From Halioglobus japonicus (GTDB lineage: Bacteria > Pseudomonadota > Gammaproteobacteria > Pseudomonadales > Halieaceae): 38,709 bases of DNA. Positions 8,162 to 16,568 of the stretch are shown here, in pieces. The stretch lies in assembly GCA_902705825.1 (NCBI GenBank), contig CACSIL010000034.1:327447-366155 (forward strand), in the 5' to 3' direction. Within the stretch, counting starts at the first letter, position 1; each line of letters begins with the position of its first letter. The notes below the pieces were generated by a model. That model was not told the DNA's origin and ran no database searches. It saw nothing but the letters and a program-made list of their open reading frames with translations. The position numbers and the translations under genes are program-made.

Positions 8162-9921
8162 GAATTGTGCTCCTCGTGTTCGCCGGCGGTCTGTTCCGCT
8201 TCGCTCACAGGGTGATTCTGCGGAATAAAGTCATGCTCTGCGCCCGGCACCGCGTAGTCGTAAGCCCAGCGATAGACTCTGGGCAGCTCCGGCCCCCAGT
8301 TGCCATGGCGCGGAGGCACGTCAGGGGTCTGCCATTCGAGGCTGGTAGCGCCCCAGGGGTTATGGCCTGCTGGCTTGCCATGGCGGATACTCCAGAACAC
8401 GTTGTACAGAAAAATCAGTTGGCTCAGGCCGACTATCAGCGCTGAAATGGTGATACTGGCGTTCAGGGACGGGGCTGACTCCGGGATGAAATCAGTGGTG
8501 CCCATCGCAAAGTAACGCCGCGGGACTCCCAGAAAGCCAAGGTAGTGCATCGGCAGGTAAATGGCATAGGTGCCCAGGAAGGTGAGCCAGAAGTGGAGCT
8601 TGCCGAGACGCTCATTGAACATTCTGCCAGTGATAAGCGGGTACCAGTGATAGATGGCGGCAAACAACACCATGATAGGTGATACGCCCATTACCATATG
8701 AAAATGTGCCACGACAAAATAGGTGTCTGACAACGGTAAGTCGATGGTGACGTTACCCAAAAACAGGCCAGTCAATCCACCGTGGGTAAAAGTAAAAATA
8801 AAGCCTATCGCGAACAGCATGGGCACTGTGAGATGGATGTTGCCGCGATACAGTGTGAGTATCCAGTTGTAGACCTTGATGGCGGTGGGGATAGCAATGA
8901 TCAACGTTGTGGTGGCGAAGAAGAAGCCGAACGCCGGATCCATGCCGCTGACATACATGTGGTGTGCCCACACGAAAAAGCTGAGGCCGCCGATGCCGAC
9001 AATAGCCCACACCATCATGCGGTAGCCGAAGATATTCTTGCGTGCGTGAGTGGCCAGCACATCGGAGACCATGCCGAAGGCTGGTAGCGCCACGATGTAC
9101 ACTTCGGGATGGCCAAAGAACCAGAACAAATGTTGGAACAATACCGGGCTACCACCCGAGTAATCCAGATTTTCGCCCAGAGATACCAGCGCCGGCATGA
9201 AGAAACTGGTGCCGAGGGTCTTGTCCAGCATCATCATAATGGCGCTCACCAGCAGTGCAGGGAATGCCAGCAGGCCAAGCACTGTGGCGGTGAATATGCC
9301 CCAGATAGTGAGGGGCATTCGCATCAGGGTCATGCCGTGCGTGCGCGCCTGCAGCACTGTGGTGACGTAGTTCAGTCCGCCCATGGTGAAGGCGATAATA
9401 AAAATCACCAGTGATGCCAGCATCAGGATGATGCCCCAGTCATGCCCCGGTGTACCTGCGAGGATGGCCTGCGGTGGGTACAATGTCCATCCCGCACCGG
9501 TGGGTCCTCCCGGAACAAAAAAACTGGCGAGTAATACCAGTACCGAAAGTAGATAGAACCAGAAACTGAGCATATTCATAAACGGGAAGACCATATCCCG
9601 TGCACCTATCATGAGTGGAATCATATAGTTGCCAAACCCACCCAGTAATAAAGCTGTTAGCAGGTAGATCACCATAATCATGCCGTGCATGGTGACAAAC
9701 TGCAGGTAGTCGCTGGGATTGATAAAGTCGAAGGTATCTGGAAAACCTAATTGCAGTCGCATCAGCCCGGAAAGGACAAGGGCGACCAGCCCTACAAAAA
9801 CTGCTGTGAGGGCATACTGAATCGCAATGACCTTGTGATCCTGGCTGTAGATATACTTGGTAACAAACGTCTGCGGATCGTGCAGGTGATCGGGCTGATC
9901 GGCTATTGCCACGTTTTGCAT
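8158..9921 (-). CDS. Cytochrome c oxidase subunit I, CoxN-like (aa3 type)
   Basis: The catalytic subunit (587 residues, about 12 helices) that reduces oxygen to water and pumps protons. All key residues are present. Low-spin haem ligands are H79 (TMHGMIM) and H408. The CuB ligands are H271, H320 and H321, with the cross-linked tyrosine Y275 in HPEVY. H406 in AHFHMVMG is the high-spin haem ligand. The D-channel entry D109 and N116 occur in GARDMVFPFMN, E273 ends that channel, and K349 in IPTAIKVYNW marks the K-channel, so this is an A1-type pump. The C-terminus is a polar tail of about 60 residues. The gene lies 47 bases after the subunit II gene and overlaps coxO by 4 bases. Confidence 0.97.
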   Translation of the reverse strand: MQNVAIADQPDHLHDPQTFVTKYIYSQDHKVIAIQYALTAVFVGLVALVLSGLMRLQLGFPDTFDFINPSDYLQFVTMHGMIMVIYLLTALLLGGFGNYMIPLMIGARDMVFPFMNMLSFWFYLLSVLVLLASFFVPGGPTGAGWTLYPPQAILAGTPGHDWGIILMLASLVIFIIAFTMGGLNYVTTVLQARTHGMTLMRMPLTIWGIFTATVLGLLAFPALLVSAIMMMLDKTLGTSFFMPALVSLGENLDYSGGSPVLFQHLFWFFGHPEVYIVALPAFGMVSDVLATHARKNIFGYRMMVWAIVGIGGLSFFVWAHHMYVSGMDPAFGFFFATTTLIIAIPTAIKVYNWILTLYRGNIHLTVPMLFAIGFIFTFTHGGLTGLFLGNVTIDLPLSDTYFVVAHFHMVMGVSPIMVLFAAIYHWYPLITGRMFNERLGKLHFWLTFLGTYAIYLPMHYLGFLGVPRRYFAMGTTDFIPESAPSLNASITISALIVGLSQLIFLYNVFWSIRHGKPAGHNPWGATSLEWQTPDVPPRHGNWGPELPRVYRWAYDYAVPGAEHDFIPQNHPVSEAEQTAGEHEEHNS

Positions 9922-9968
9922 ACTATCTACCCTCGTTTGCCTGGTCTGGACGCTGCCTTTGCGTAGAC

Positions 9969-11321
9969 TTACAGCGTGTTCAGGTATGCCAGCAAATCAT
10001 TGATTGATTGCTCGTTCTGCAAGGAGCGGGCCATCAGTACCATCTGGTGACCGTAGGTGTCTCCATCGTGCGCGCCCCGCACGCCGAGGCGGAAATTCTG
10101 CAACTGACGTTTCAGGTACCAGTCATCCTGCCCGGCCAGACGCGGTGCCTGCAGTGCCGAATTGCCCTGCGCCCGCGCGCCGTGGCAGGCGCCACAGGTG
10201 GTGTAGAACGATGCACCTCTTTGCGGATCGCCGTGCAGCGTTGCTGTGGCTGCCACCGGCTCCAGAGTTGCGATGTAGGCGTTGACGTTCCGTATGGCTG
10301 CGGCATCGGGCAACATGTTGGCCATGGGAGCCATCTGCCGACCATATTCATCGGCTTCGTTGGCGCCGCGTATACCGTGCTTGAAGTGTTCAATCTGCCG
10401 CGCGATATACCAGTCTGGCAGTATGGCGAGGCTGGGTGCGTTCATCGCAAGATTGCCCTCGGCCTGTTGACCATGACAGGCGGCGCAGGTGGCATAGCTG
10501 GCCTGACCGGCGATGGGGTCACCGGGCGGGATGGCTTGCAGTTCACGCCAGGTGGGTTGCTGCGCCAGCCAGCGCTCAAAGTCCGGCTGCTCGTCGACCA
10601 CCACCGATCCGCGCATGGTGTAATGCGCGATACCGCATAATTCCATGCAGAGGATGTCGTACTTGCCAGCGACGGTCGGCGTTAACCACGCATAGGTAAC
10701 CATGCCCGGCACCAGATCCATCTTCACGCGAAATTGGGGCACTGCAAAGTTGTGTAACACGTCCTTGGAACGCAGCAACAGCTTCACCGGGCGATCAATC
10801 GGCAGGTGTAATTCGTTACTGTCCACCAGAATGTCATCGCTGCCAGCCGGGTCGTTACTGCTCATTCCAAACGGGTTTTCGGGGCTTACAAACCGTGAAT
10901 CCACTTCGCCAAGTACGCCATCGGCGCCGGGAAAACGGTAACTCCACTGCCACTGCGCGCCGACCACTTCCACCTCGTCGGCCCCCTCTGGGACATCCAC
11001 GAAATCGGCCCACACAATCAGCCCCGGCGCGAGCATTGCGACAACGCCGACAGTGGTAATAACGATCAACCAGGTTTCAAGTTTCTTGTTTTCCGGTTCG
11101 TAGTGCGAGCGCCTTTCGGGATCGTGCCGGTAGCGAAATATCGACCAGGCCATGAACAGGTTGACGGCGACAAAGACAAAACCGGTGATATAAAGTGTCA
11201 GATCGATAGTGGCGTCGATCATGCCCCAGTTGGATGCCAGAGGCGTCATCCACCAGGGGCTGAGCCAGTGAAAGAGCAGTGAGATGACTACCAGCAGAAC
11301 CAGCGCTACCACTATCTTCAT
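9969..11321 (-). CDS. Cytochrome c oxidase subunit II with two fused cytochrome c domains, CoxM-like
   Basis: A 450-residue periplasm-facing subunit that receives electrons. Two N-terminal helices (about residues 3-21 and 40-62) and a third near 84-104 precede the cupredoxin domain. The CuA ligands are H190 (DVLHNF), C225, E227, C229, H233 and M236 (CMELCGIAHYTM), and the aromatic patch is GAQWQWSYRF. Two class I cytochrome c domains follow, with CAACH at 279-283 and CGACH at 376-380, each followed by a similar block (YIARQIEHFKHGIRGANEAD versus YLKRQLQNFRLGVRGAHDGD), so they arose by duplication. Candidate Met ligands are M330/M333 and M427/M430. A perfect AAGGAGG lies before the ATG at 11321. 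One fused haem c is common (caa3); two is less usual. Confidence 0.95.
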   Translation of the reverse strand: MKIVVALVLLVVISLLFHWLSPWWMTPLASNWGMIDATIDLTLYITGFVFVAVNLFMAWSIFRYRHDPERRSHYEPENKKLETWLIVITTVGVVAMLAPGLIVWADFVDVPEGADEVEVVGAQWQWSYRFPGADGVLGEVDSRFVSPENPFGMSSNDPAGSDDILVDSNELHLPIDRPVKLLLRSKDVLHNFAVPQFRVKMDLVPGMVTYAWLTPTVAGKYDILCMELCGIAHYTMRGSVVVDEQPDFERWLAQQPTWRELQAIPPGDPIAGQASYATCAACHGQQAEGNLAMNAPSLAILPDWYIARQIEHFKHGIRGANEADEYGRQMAPMANMLPDAAAIRNVNAYIATLEPVAATATLHGDPQRGASFYTTCGACHGARAQGNSALQAPRLAGQDDWYLKRQLQNFRLGVRGAHDGDTYGHQMVLMARSLQNEQSINDLLAYLNTL

Positions 11322-11403
11322 GCCGCCTCCTTGCCCGGTCGCCCACAGACGATCCGGCGTACCAGGTACTTCGGAATACAGCTTTTATTATGTGTTCACT
11401 ACA

Positions 11404-11970
11404 TTATTGATGGCGCCAGGCAGTGCCCTTTATCATTTGTTCGAATTTGCCACGGACGCCAATAAACCAGCCGGGTGCCGCGGCTCCCTCGCCTGCTGGC
11501 GATAGTTTGGGGTGTTCACTGGTGACCTGACGCAGAATATGTTCCTGGGCTTCGCTGACGTCCACGACCAGAATGTGTTTACCTGCCTGCAGGGTGTCGC
11601 GAAAACGAATGAAATCGGAGTGCGGTGCCTGTATTCCAATCAGGCCGCCCTCCCAGGTACAGAAGCCCAACACAATGACGGCGAGGAAGATGGGGGGTAT
11701 CCAGGTAATGACACCGGCGATACCGGTGGCCCATGTGGCACCGATAATCAAGGCTGCACCGATGGCGCCCACAATGGCTCCACGTTCCGTGCCGCCGACT
11801 ACATCTTTACGCAGTACTGCTTCTACCTCGTTCAGGCGGTGTGCTTTTACGCCTGCGTCATCCTCGCTGAGCACGTGTATTTGTGGCTTGATAACGCCAG
11901 CATGCTCAAGTTGTTGTTCGATGAGTTCCAGATCGTCGAGGTCATCACTGATGTAGTAATGGCGTTTCAT
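11404..11970 (-). CDS. Small membrane protein of unknown function with a glycine-zipper core
   Basis: I do not recognise a named function for this 188-residue protein. The first 75 residues are acidic and soluble (SDDLDDLELIEQQLEHAG, HVLSEDDAG). A glycine-rich hydrophobic pair of segments follows at about 66-115 (GTERGAIVGAIGAALIIGAT, then IPPIFLAVIVLGFCTWEGGL). After that comes a soluble C-terminal domain with HILVVDVSEAQEHILRQV, which has a ferredoxin-like alternation. Similar proteins with two soluble lobes around a glycine-rich hairpin occur in many marine Gammaproteobacteria and are usually annotated as hypothetical. It is 82 bases upstream of coxM on the same strand, so cotranscription with the oxidase is possible but not shown. 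Confidence 0.75.
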   Translation of the reverse strand: MKRHYYISDDLDDLELIEQQLEHAGVIKPQIHVLSEDDAGVKAHRLNEVEAVLRKDVVGGTERGAIVGAIGAALIIGATWATGIAGVITWIPPIFLAVIVLGFCTWEGGLIGIQAPHSDFIRFRDTLQAGKHILVVDVSEAQEHILRQVTSEHPKLSPAGEGAAAPGWFIGVRGKFEQMIKGTAWRHQ

Positions 11971-12264
11971 ATAGCTTCCCCTGTCAGTTTTATAAGTGAG
12001 GGTTGTGCTCGTGTCGACATTCGGTTTGAGTATAGCACCCGCGCATTGCGAAGCTAGCGCGGGCGCTTGACCACTGCTGTGGCAGATGATTTTTATCCCT
12101 TGCGGGAATATGGTGTGTTCTTTTTTAGCGTAGAAAGGTATTAAAAGCGGGTATAAACCGGTCTCTTTTAAAAAGCCGATGATCTGAATGATGAGTACGC
12201 AGTGTTTTTAAGACTGTTTTGCTACAAGCGATTAGTTTGATAGACGAATCGCGATTAAAAACAC
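11971..12264. other. Intergenic region upstream of the small membrane protein
   Basis: This 294-base stretch between the quinone oxidoreductase 3' end and the small membrane protein 5' end is AT-richer than its surroundings and holds no convincing ORF. GCGATT and AATCGC near 12229-12253 form a 6-bp inverted repeat just beyond the quinone oxidoreductase stop on the minus strand. It may help end that transcript but has no proper U-tract. The promoter for the membrane protein and perhaps the oxidase operon should lie here, but I cannot pick hexamers with confidence. Confidence 0.4.
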
Positions 12265-13263
12265 CTACATTTTAAGGATGATCTTACCCATGTGCTGTCC
12301 GCTCTGCATACGCTCGTGCGCCTGCTCCACTTGCTCTAGTGGGTAGATGCTGTCGATCAGCGGCTTCAGTTTGCCGCTCTCAAGCAGCGGAAAAATGTGT
12401 TCCAGTATCTCCTCGACCATGACCGATTTTTGCGCAAAGGTCTGCGCGCGCAAAGTGGATCCTGTCATGGTGATGCGTTTCATCAGCAGCGGTGCAAAAT
12501 TGACTTCAGCCTTGAAGCCTTTCAAGTACGCAATGTTGACGATGCGACCTTCCGGCGCGGCGAGGTTGAGGTTCTTCTGGATATAGTCGCCGCCGATCAT
12601 ATCGAGTATTACATCGATTTTGTTGTTGAAGCCCAGCCCGGTGAGCACGGCCTCGAAATCGTCCTTATTGTAGTTGATGGCACAGGTTGCCCCGTGCGCT
12701 TCCAGCGCCTGGCATTTTTCAATGGTGCCGGCGGTGGTATATACCTTGATGCCCAGCGCAGCGCACATCATCACCGCGAGCGTGCCGATACCACTGGCGC
12801 CTCCGTGTATCAGCACTCTTTCGCCGGCTTTTAATCCAGCTCGCTGGAACAGGTTGTGCCATACGGTCAGCAATGCCTCTGGCAGAGCGGCGGCTTCGCC
12901 CTTGCTGAAGCCTGTGGGAATAGGCATGCACTGGCCTGTTGGTGCGACTGCATAGTCGGCGTAACCGCCGCCGTGAGTAAGCGCGCAGACACGGTCTCCC
13001 ACCTGCCAGTTGCTGACACCCTCACCCAACGCCGCAATGGTGCCTGCAACTTCCAGACCCATTATTGGGGAGGCATCCTCTGGTGGCGGATACAATCCTT
13101 TGCGCTGTAAAAGATCGGCGCGATTGAGGCCTGCAGAGTGTACTTTTATCAGCACTTCCCCGGTGCGTGGAGTCGGCACTGTTCCCTGTTCAATGCTCAG
13201 GTTGTGCGCTTGATCGACCGCGACGTAGCGGCATTGCTCGGGGATAGGTGTTGCTTCACTCAT
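12265..13263 (-). CDS. NAD(P)H:quinone oxidoreductase, zeta-crystallin/PIG3-like MDR family
   Basis: A 332-residue zinc-free medium-chain dehydrogenase. The N-terminal GroES-like domain has AGLNRADLLQRKGLYPPP followed by GLEVAGTIAALGEGV, the strong signature of the PIG3 (TP53I3)/quinone oxidoreductase group. The Rossmann domain shows VLIHGGASGIGTLAVMMCAA near residues 145-165 for NAD(P)H binding. The cysteine cluster of structural-zinc ADHs is absent. Members reduce quinones or alkenals by one- or two-electron chemistry, and some act as enoyl reductases; the substrate here is open. It lies 61 bases downstream of the racemase gene on the same strand, as the last gene of the TetR arm. AAAGGACA precedes the ATG. 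Confidence 0.92.
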   Translation of the reverse strand: MSEATPIPEQCRYVAVDQAHNLSIEQGTVPTPRTGEVLIKVHSAGLNRADLLQRKGLYPPPEDASPIMGLEVAGTIAALGEGVSNWQVGDRVCALTHGGGYADYAVAPTGQCMPIPTGFSKGEAAALPEALLTVWHNLFQRAGLKAGERVLIHGGASGIGTLAVMMCAALGIKVYTTAGTIEKCQALEAHGATCAINYNKDDFEAVLTGLGFNNKIDVILDMIGGDYIQKNLNLAAPEGRIVNIAYLKGFKAEVNFAPLLMKRITMTGSTLRAQTFAQKSVMVEEILEHIFPLLESGKLKPLIDSIYPLEQVEQAHERMQSGQHMGKIILKM

Positions 13264-13324
13264 TCGGGTATGTCCTTTGTGTTTGGCCGCAGGTTGTTGT
13301 CACCTCCTGCAGACCTAGTCTAGC

Positions 13325-14479
13325 CTAGGCCGAATGGAGATGGACAGCACCGCTTTCAATACGGGCTTTAATCTGCTCCTCGCTAAAGCCGAACTCGCGC
13401 AAAATTTCTTCACTGTGCTCGCCGATGTGGGCGGCGCAGCGATGAATTTTTGCTTGCGTGCGGCTGAAGCGTGGTGCGGGGGCAGGTTGCCATACCTCGC
13501 CATCGTCTACAAACGTTTCCCTTGCCTGATGATGGGGGTGATGCCGTACTTCATTCATCGATAGCACTGGCGCGTAGCAAACATCTACGCCGTCAAAAAT
13601 GTCATCCCACTCAGCGCGCGTCCTGCATTTGATGATGTCAGTCATACGGGCCTTCATCGCAGGCCAGTTAGCCATGTCGAACTGCTGTTCGAAATGCTTT
13701 GCATCGTCGCCCAGTTTTTCCAGTAGTGCAGCGTAAAACTGCGGTTCGATAGAGCCCAGTGAAATGTACTTGCCGTCTGCTGTTTCGTAGACCTCGTAAA
13801 AATGCGCACCGGAGTCGAGCAGGTTGGTGCCGCGTTCATCGGACCAGAAGCCCGACTGATTGGCGGCAAAGGTACTTGCCATCAGTGTGGCCGCACCGTC
13901 GATCATTGCCGCGTCTACCACCTGCCCTGCGCCTGAGACCTTTGTTTCCAGCAACGCACATACCATGCCGTAGGCCAGCATTAGCCCGCCACCGCCAAAG
14001 TCACCGACCAGGTTCAGCGGGATAGCGGGCTTCTCTCCAGCGCGCCCTATCGGATGCAGTGCGCCGGCTAGCGCGACATAGTTGATGTCGTGCCCGGCTG
14101 CACCCGCCATTGGGCCCTCTTGCCCCCAGCCGGTCATCCGTCCATACACCAGTGCCGGGTTGCGGGCCAGACAGATATCCGGGCCCAGCCCCAGGCGCTC
14201 CATGACCCCGGGCCGGTTTCCTTCCAGCAGCGCATCTGCTTTTTCCAACAGGCTCAACACAGTGTCCACACCGGCTGCATTTTTCAAGTCGATACTGATG
14301 CAGCGCTTATTGCGATTGAGAAAGTCCAACTTGGGGTTGTGTGCGGCGGAAAATATACTGCCTCCGGGTCGCTCCACGCGGATGACATTGGCGCCCATAT
14401 CAGCCAGTAGCATGGCGGCGAAGGGCCCCGGCCCGATACCCGCAATTTCTATAATGGTCAGTCCCTGCAGTGGTCCCAT
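13325..14479 (-). CDS. Alpha-methylacyl-CoA racemase (CoA-transferase family III fold)
   Basis: This 384-residue enzyme has the CaiB/BaiF fold, and the catalytic residues identify it as a racemase. H130 in GAAGHDINY, D160 in NLVGDFGGGG and E245 in LGSIEPQFYAAL correspond to His126, Asp156 and Glu241 of mycobacterial MCR. The N-terminal motif IIEIAGIGPGPFAAMLLADMG is also AMACR-like. These enzymes interconvert the R and S forms of 2-methyl-branched acyl-CoA esters so that beta-oxidation can proceed, for example with pristanoyl-CoA or sterol side chains. That makes a methyl-branched intermediate likely in the surrounding pathway. GGAGAGCACATC precedes the ATG. It is 75 bases after the TetR gene, same strand. 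Confidence 0.92.
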   Translation of the reverse strand: MGPLQGLTIIEIAGIGPGPFAAMLLADMGANVIRVERPGGSIFSAAHNPKLDFLNRNKRCISIDLKNAAGVDTVLSLLEKADALLEGNRPGVMERLGLGPDICLARNPALVYGRMTGWGQEGPMAGAAGHDINYVALAGALHPIGRAGEKPAIPLNLVGDFGGGGLMLAYGMVCALLETKVSGAGQVVDAAMIDGAATLMASTFAANQSGFWSDERGTNLLDSGAHFYEVYETADGKYISLGSIEPQFYAALLEKLGDDAKHFEQQFDMANWPAMKARMTDIIKCRTRAEWDDIFDGVDVCYAPVLSMNEVRHHPHHQARETFVDDGEVWQPAPAPRFSRTQAKIHRCAAHIGEHSEEILREFGFSEEQIKARIESGAVHLHSA

Positions 14480-14554
14480 GATGTGCTCTCCGGTTTCGTA
14501 ACAGAATGGAAAGGGTGGCGCGCTTGCGGCGCTGTCGCAATGGCGGGACGGGTC

Positions 14555-15178
14555 TTAAGGGGTGTCTTTGCAGATCAGGTGTTCGAACATTCCCCGCGCT
14601 TCTTCCAGCTTGGCAAAAACCGGATAGCTGCTGTCCATCGCCCAGCTGATGGTCAACATATTGAGTGTGCCCACGACCATTGCCGCGAGGATCTCGGGAG
14701 AGAACGTGGTTTCCACATCGCCGTGTTCCACACCGGCAGTAATTAGCCGGACAAAGCTGTTCATGGCGGTGTCACCGACTTCTCGATGGCGCTCTCTGTC
14801 CTCGGCGAAAGTGGAGGGGGCAAGCAGGATAAGCTGGCGGTCGATATCATCGTATCCGGCAAAATTGGATTCGATGTAATCGATCATCGCTTCAAGGCGG
14901 TCACGTGTGGTCGAGTGGTTTTTGATCAGCTGTCGCAGCATGGGCTCGCACTGATCGTAGAGCCGGGAGATGCCCAGGCCGCCGAGCAGCGAGTGCTTGT
15001 TGGGAAAATGGCCGTAGAACGTGCGCCGGGCGACATCGGCCTGCACGCAAATTTGTTCGATGCTGGTCTCTTCGATGCCCTGTTGTCGAAACAGCTGATA
15101 CGCCGCTTCCTCGATACGGGCGCGGATCTCCATTTTGCGCTTTTCGCGACGCCCAGGGGGTGTCTGTACTGTGTCCAT
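14555..15178 (-). CDS. TetR/AcrR family transcriptional regulator
   Basis: A 207-residue repressor-type regulator. The helix-turn-helix lies at about residues 36-66: IEETSIEQICVQADVARRTF followed by YGHFPNKHSLL, the TetR_N pattern. The C-terminal ligand domain is helical and not diagnostic. It is divergent from the amidohydrolase operon, with a 136-base intergenic region that contains two overlapping palindromes, and it heads the minus-strand racemase/oxidoreductase arm. The natural reading is autorepression plus control of the catabolic operon, released by a pathway intermediate such as an acyl-CoA; this is inferred from position. Confidence 0.92.
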   Translation of the reverse strand: MDTVQTPPGRREKRKMEIRARIEEAAYQLFRQQGIEETSIEQICVQADVARRTFYGHFPNKHSLLGGLGISRLYDQCEPMLRQLIKNHSTTRDRLEAMIDYIESNFAGYDDIDRQLILLAPSTFAEDRERHREVGDTAMNSFVRLITAGVEHGDVETTFSPEILAAMVVGTLNMLTISWAMDSSYPVFAKLEEARGMFEHLICKDTP

Positions 15179-15222
15179 GAAATTTCCGTAAGACTATTGC
15201 ATTCGTTCAACCATTAAACTAT

Positions 15223-15254
15223 TTTGTATACAAATGTGCAACATTGCGCATTTG
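15223..15254. promoter_or_regulatory. Overlapping palindromes, candidate TetR operators
   Basis: TTTGTATACAAA at 15223-15234 is a perfect 12-base palindrome. It overlaps a second inverted repeat, CAAATGTGCA (15231-15240) with TGCGCATTTG (15245-15254), which has one mismatch. Both lie between the TetR ATG (15178) and the amidohydrolase ATG (15315). Their size, symmetry and placement in the divergent region fit TetR-dimer binding sites controlling both arms. Confidence 0.6.
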
Positions 15255-15314
15255 GGTAGCTATTGGCTGCTCCCGGTAAACAGTAACGAAGCTAACAGCA
15301 ATGAAGGTACTGGA

Positions 15315-16529
15315 ATGTCTGAACGTCTGATCGTGGTGTCCACGGATTGCCACGCTGGCCTGCCCATAGCCGATTACAAACCCTACGTGGAGAAGAAGTA
15401 CCACGAGATGATGGATATGGCAGTGCCTATCACTGTCGATATGATGGATAAAGCCGAGTCCACCTTCCTGATCAAGGAGATTAACGACGCCTGGCGCGCG
15501 CCCATTCAGCAGGAATTGACCGGAGCCTGGGATTATCAGGAGCGCTTGAAGATGTTGGCCAAGGACGGGATTGCCGCCGAGGTCATTTTTCCGGACGGGA
15601 TCACGGAGAAAAACACGCCGCCATTTGGCGCCGGGCTCGGTTTGTCGCCGCGCGATATGGTGCCAGAGCTGCAGTGGGCCGGTGCCATGGCCCACAATCG
15701 CTGGTTGGCCGAATGGTGCGCCAATGACCCAGCCCGCCATATTGGCGTGGCTTCGATTCCGCTGTTGTGGGATGTACAGCAGGCTGTGGAAGCGGTGCGC
15801 TGGTGTGTGGAAAACGGACTGCGGGCGGTTATGATCCCCACCCTGTGGGTCGATCAGGATGCCTATCACCACGTCAAATACGACCCTTTCTGGGCGGTGT
15901 GTGAAGAGCTTGAAGTGATTGTTCACTTTCATTCTGGGCCAGCCCCACACCAGGAATATTTCGGTTCAGGGTTTCCAGTAGAAGACAAGAGTGACGAAAT
16001 GCCCGGCGCTATGGGCATCTATGTATCGGAGGTGATGTGGTGGTTGTATCGCCCGCTCACCTTCATGATCTGGGGCGGCGTATTCGAGCGCTTTCCAAAA
16101 CTCAAAACGATGATCGTTGAGGGCGGCACGATGTTCATGCTGCCGTCCTGGCTGCGGTTGATGGACTTCCATTACACCGAGGGACAGATCTCCGCCAAGC
16201 TGGGTAACTTCCGCAAACACTTGTCGTTGAAACCCAGTGAATATTTTGCGCGCAATATTGGAATCGGTGCATCCTGTGTGTTGCGCCCCGATCTGGATAT
16301 GCGCGATGAAGTCGGCCTTGAGAAAGTCATGTGGGGTAGCGATTTCCCCCACCCTGAGGGTAGCTGGCCGAATACTGCACAGTACTTCAAGGACAACTTC
16401 AGCAACTTCCCCGAAGCAGATGGACGCAAAATCCTCGGTGAGAATGCGATAGCGTTCTACGGCCTGGACAGGCAGCACCTGCAGAACGTTGCCGACGAAA
16501 TTGGGCCGACAGCTGCGCTGTTTAGTTAA
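15315..16529 (+). CDS. Amidohydrolase family 2 protein (ACMSD-like metal-dependent hydrolase/decarboxylase)
   Basis: A 404-residue TIM-barrel metalloenzyme of the amidohydrolase-2 (PF04909) family, which includes ACMSD-type decarboxylases and C-C bond hydrolases. Metal-site candidates are D11 and H13 in STDCHAG (a variant of the usual DxH), the His residues in VIVHFHSGPAPHQ on a mid-barrel strand, and the Asp in MWGSDFPHPEGSW near the C-terminus. The frame runs further upstream, but the ATG at 15315 is preferred because it gives MSERLIVVSTDCHAG, the expected first strand. It is the first gene of the plus-strand catabolic operon, 39 bases before the Rieske gene and downstream of the palindromes. 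The exact reaction cannot be named; decarboxylation of a beta-keto or unsaturated acid, or hydrolytic ring or chain cleavage, are the family options. Confidence 0.88.
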   Translation: MSERLIVVSTDCHAGLPIADYKPYVEKKYHEMMDMAVPITVDMMDKAESTFLIKEINDAWRAPIQQELTGAWDYQERLKMLAKDGIAAEVIFPDGITEKNTPPFGAGLGLSPRDMVPELQWAGAMAHNRWLAEWCANDPARHIGVASIPLLWDVQQAVEAVRWCVENGLRAVMIPTLWVDQDAYHHVKYDPFWAVCEELEVIVHFHSGPAPHQEYFGSGFPVEDKSDEMPGAMGIYVSEVMWWLYRPLTFMIWGGVFERFPKLKTMIVEGGTMFMLPSWLRLMDFHYTEGQISAKLGNFRKHLSLKPSEYFARNIGIGASCVLRPDLDMRDEVGLEKVMWGSDFPHPEGSWPNTAQYFKDNFSNFPEADGRKILGENAIAFYGLDRQHLQNVADEIGPTAALFS

Positions 16530-16568
16530 GTCAAATCAGTAACAGGATTAATTTATCCAAGAGGTTCT

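Noticed and set aside
9109..9414. Plus-strand ORFs inside the oxidase subunit I gene
   Set aside because: Antisense shadows of a highly conserved gene; rich in Gln, His and Glu from reversed codons and lacking any domain.
15219..15950. 243-codon minus-strand ORF opposite the amidohydrolase
   Set aside because: Long antisense frame produced by codon bias; the plus-strand frame has the clear family motifs.
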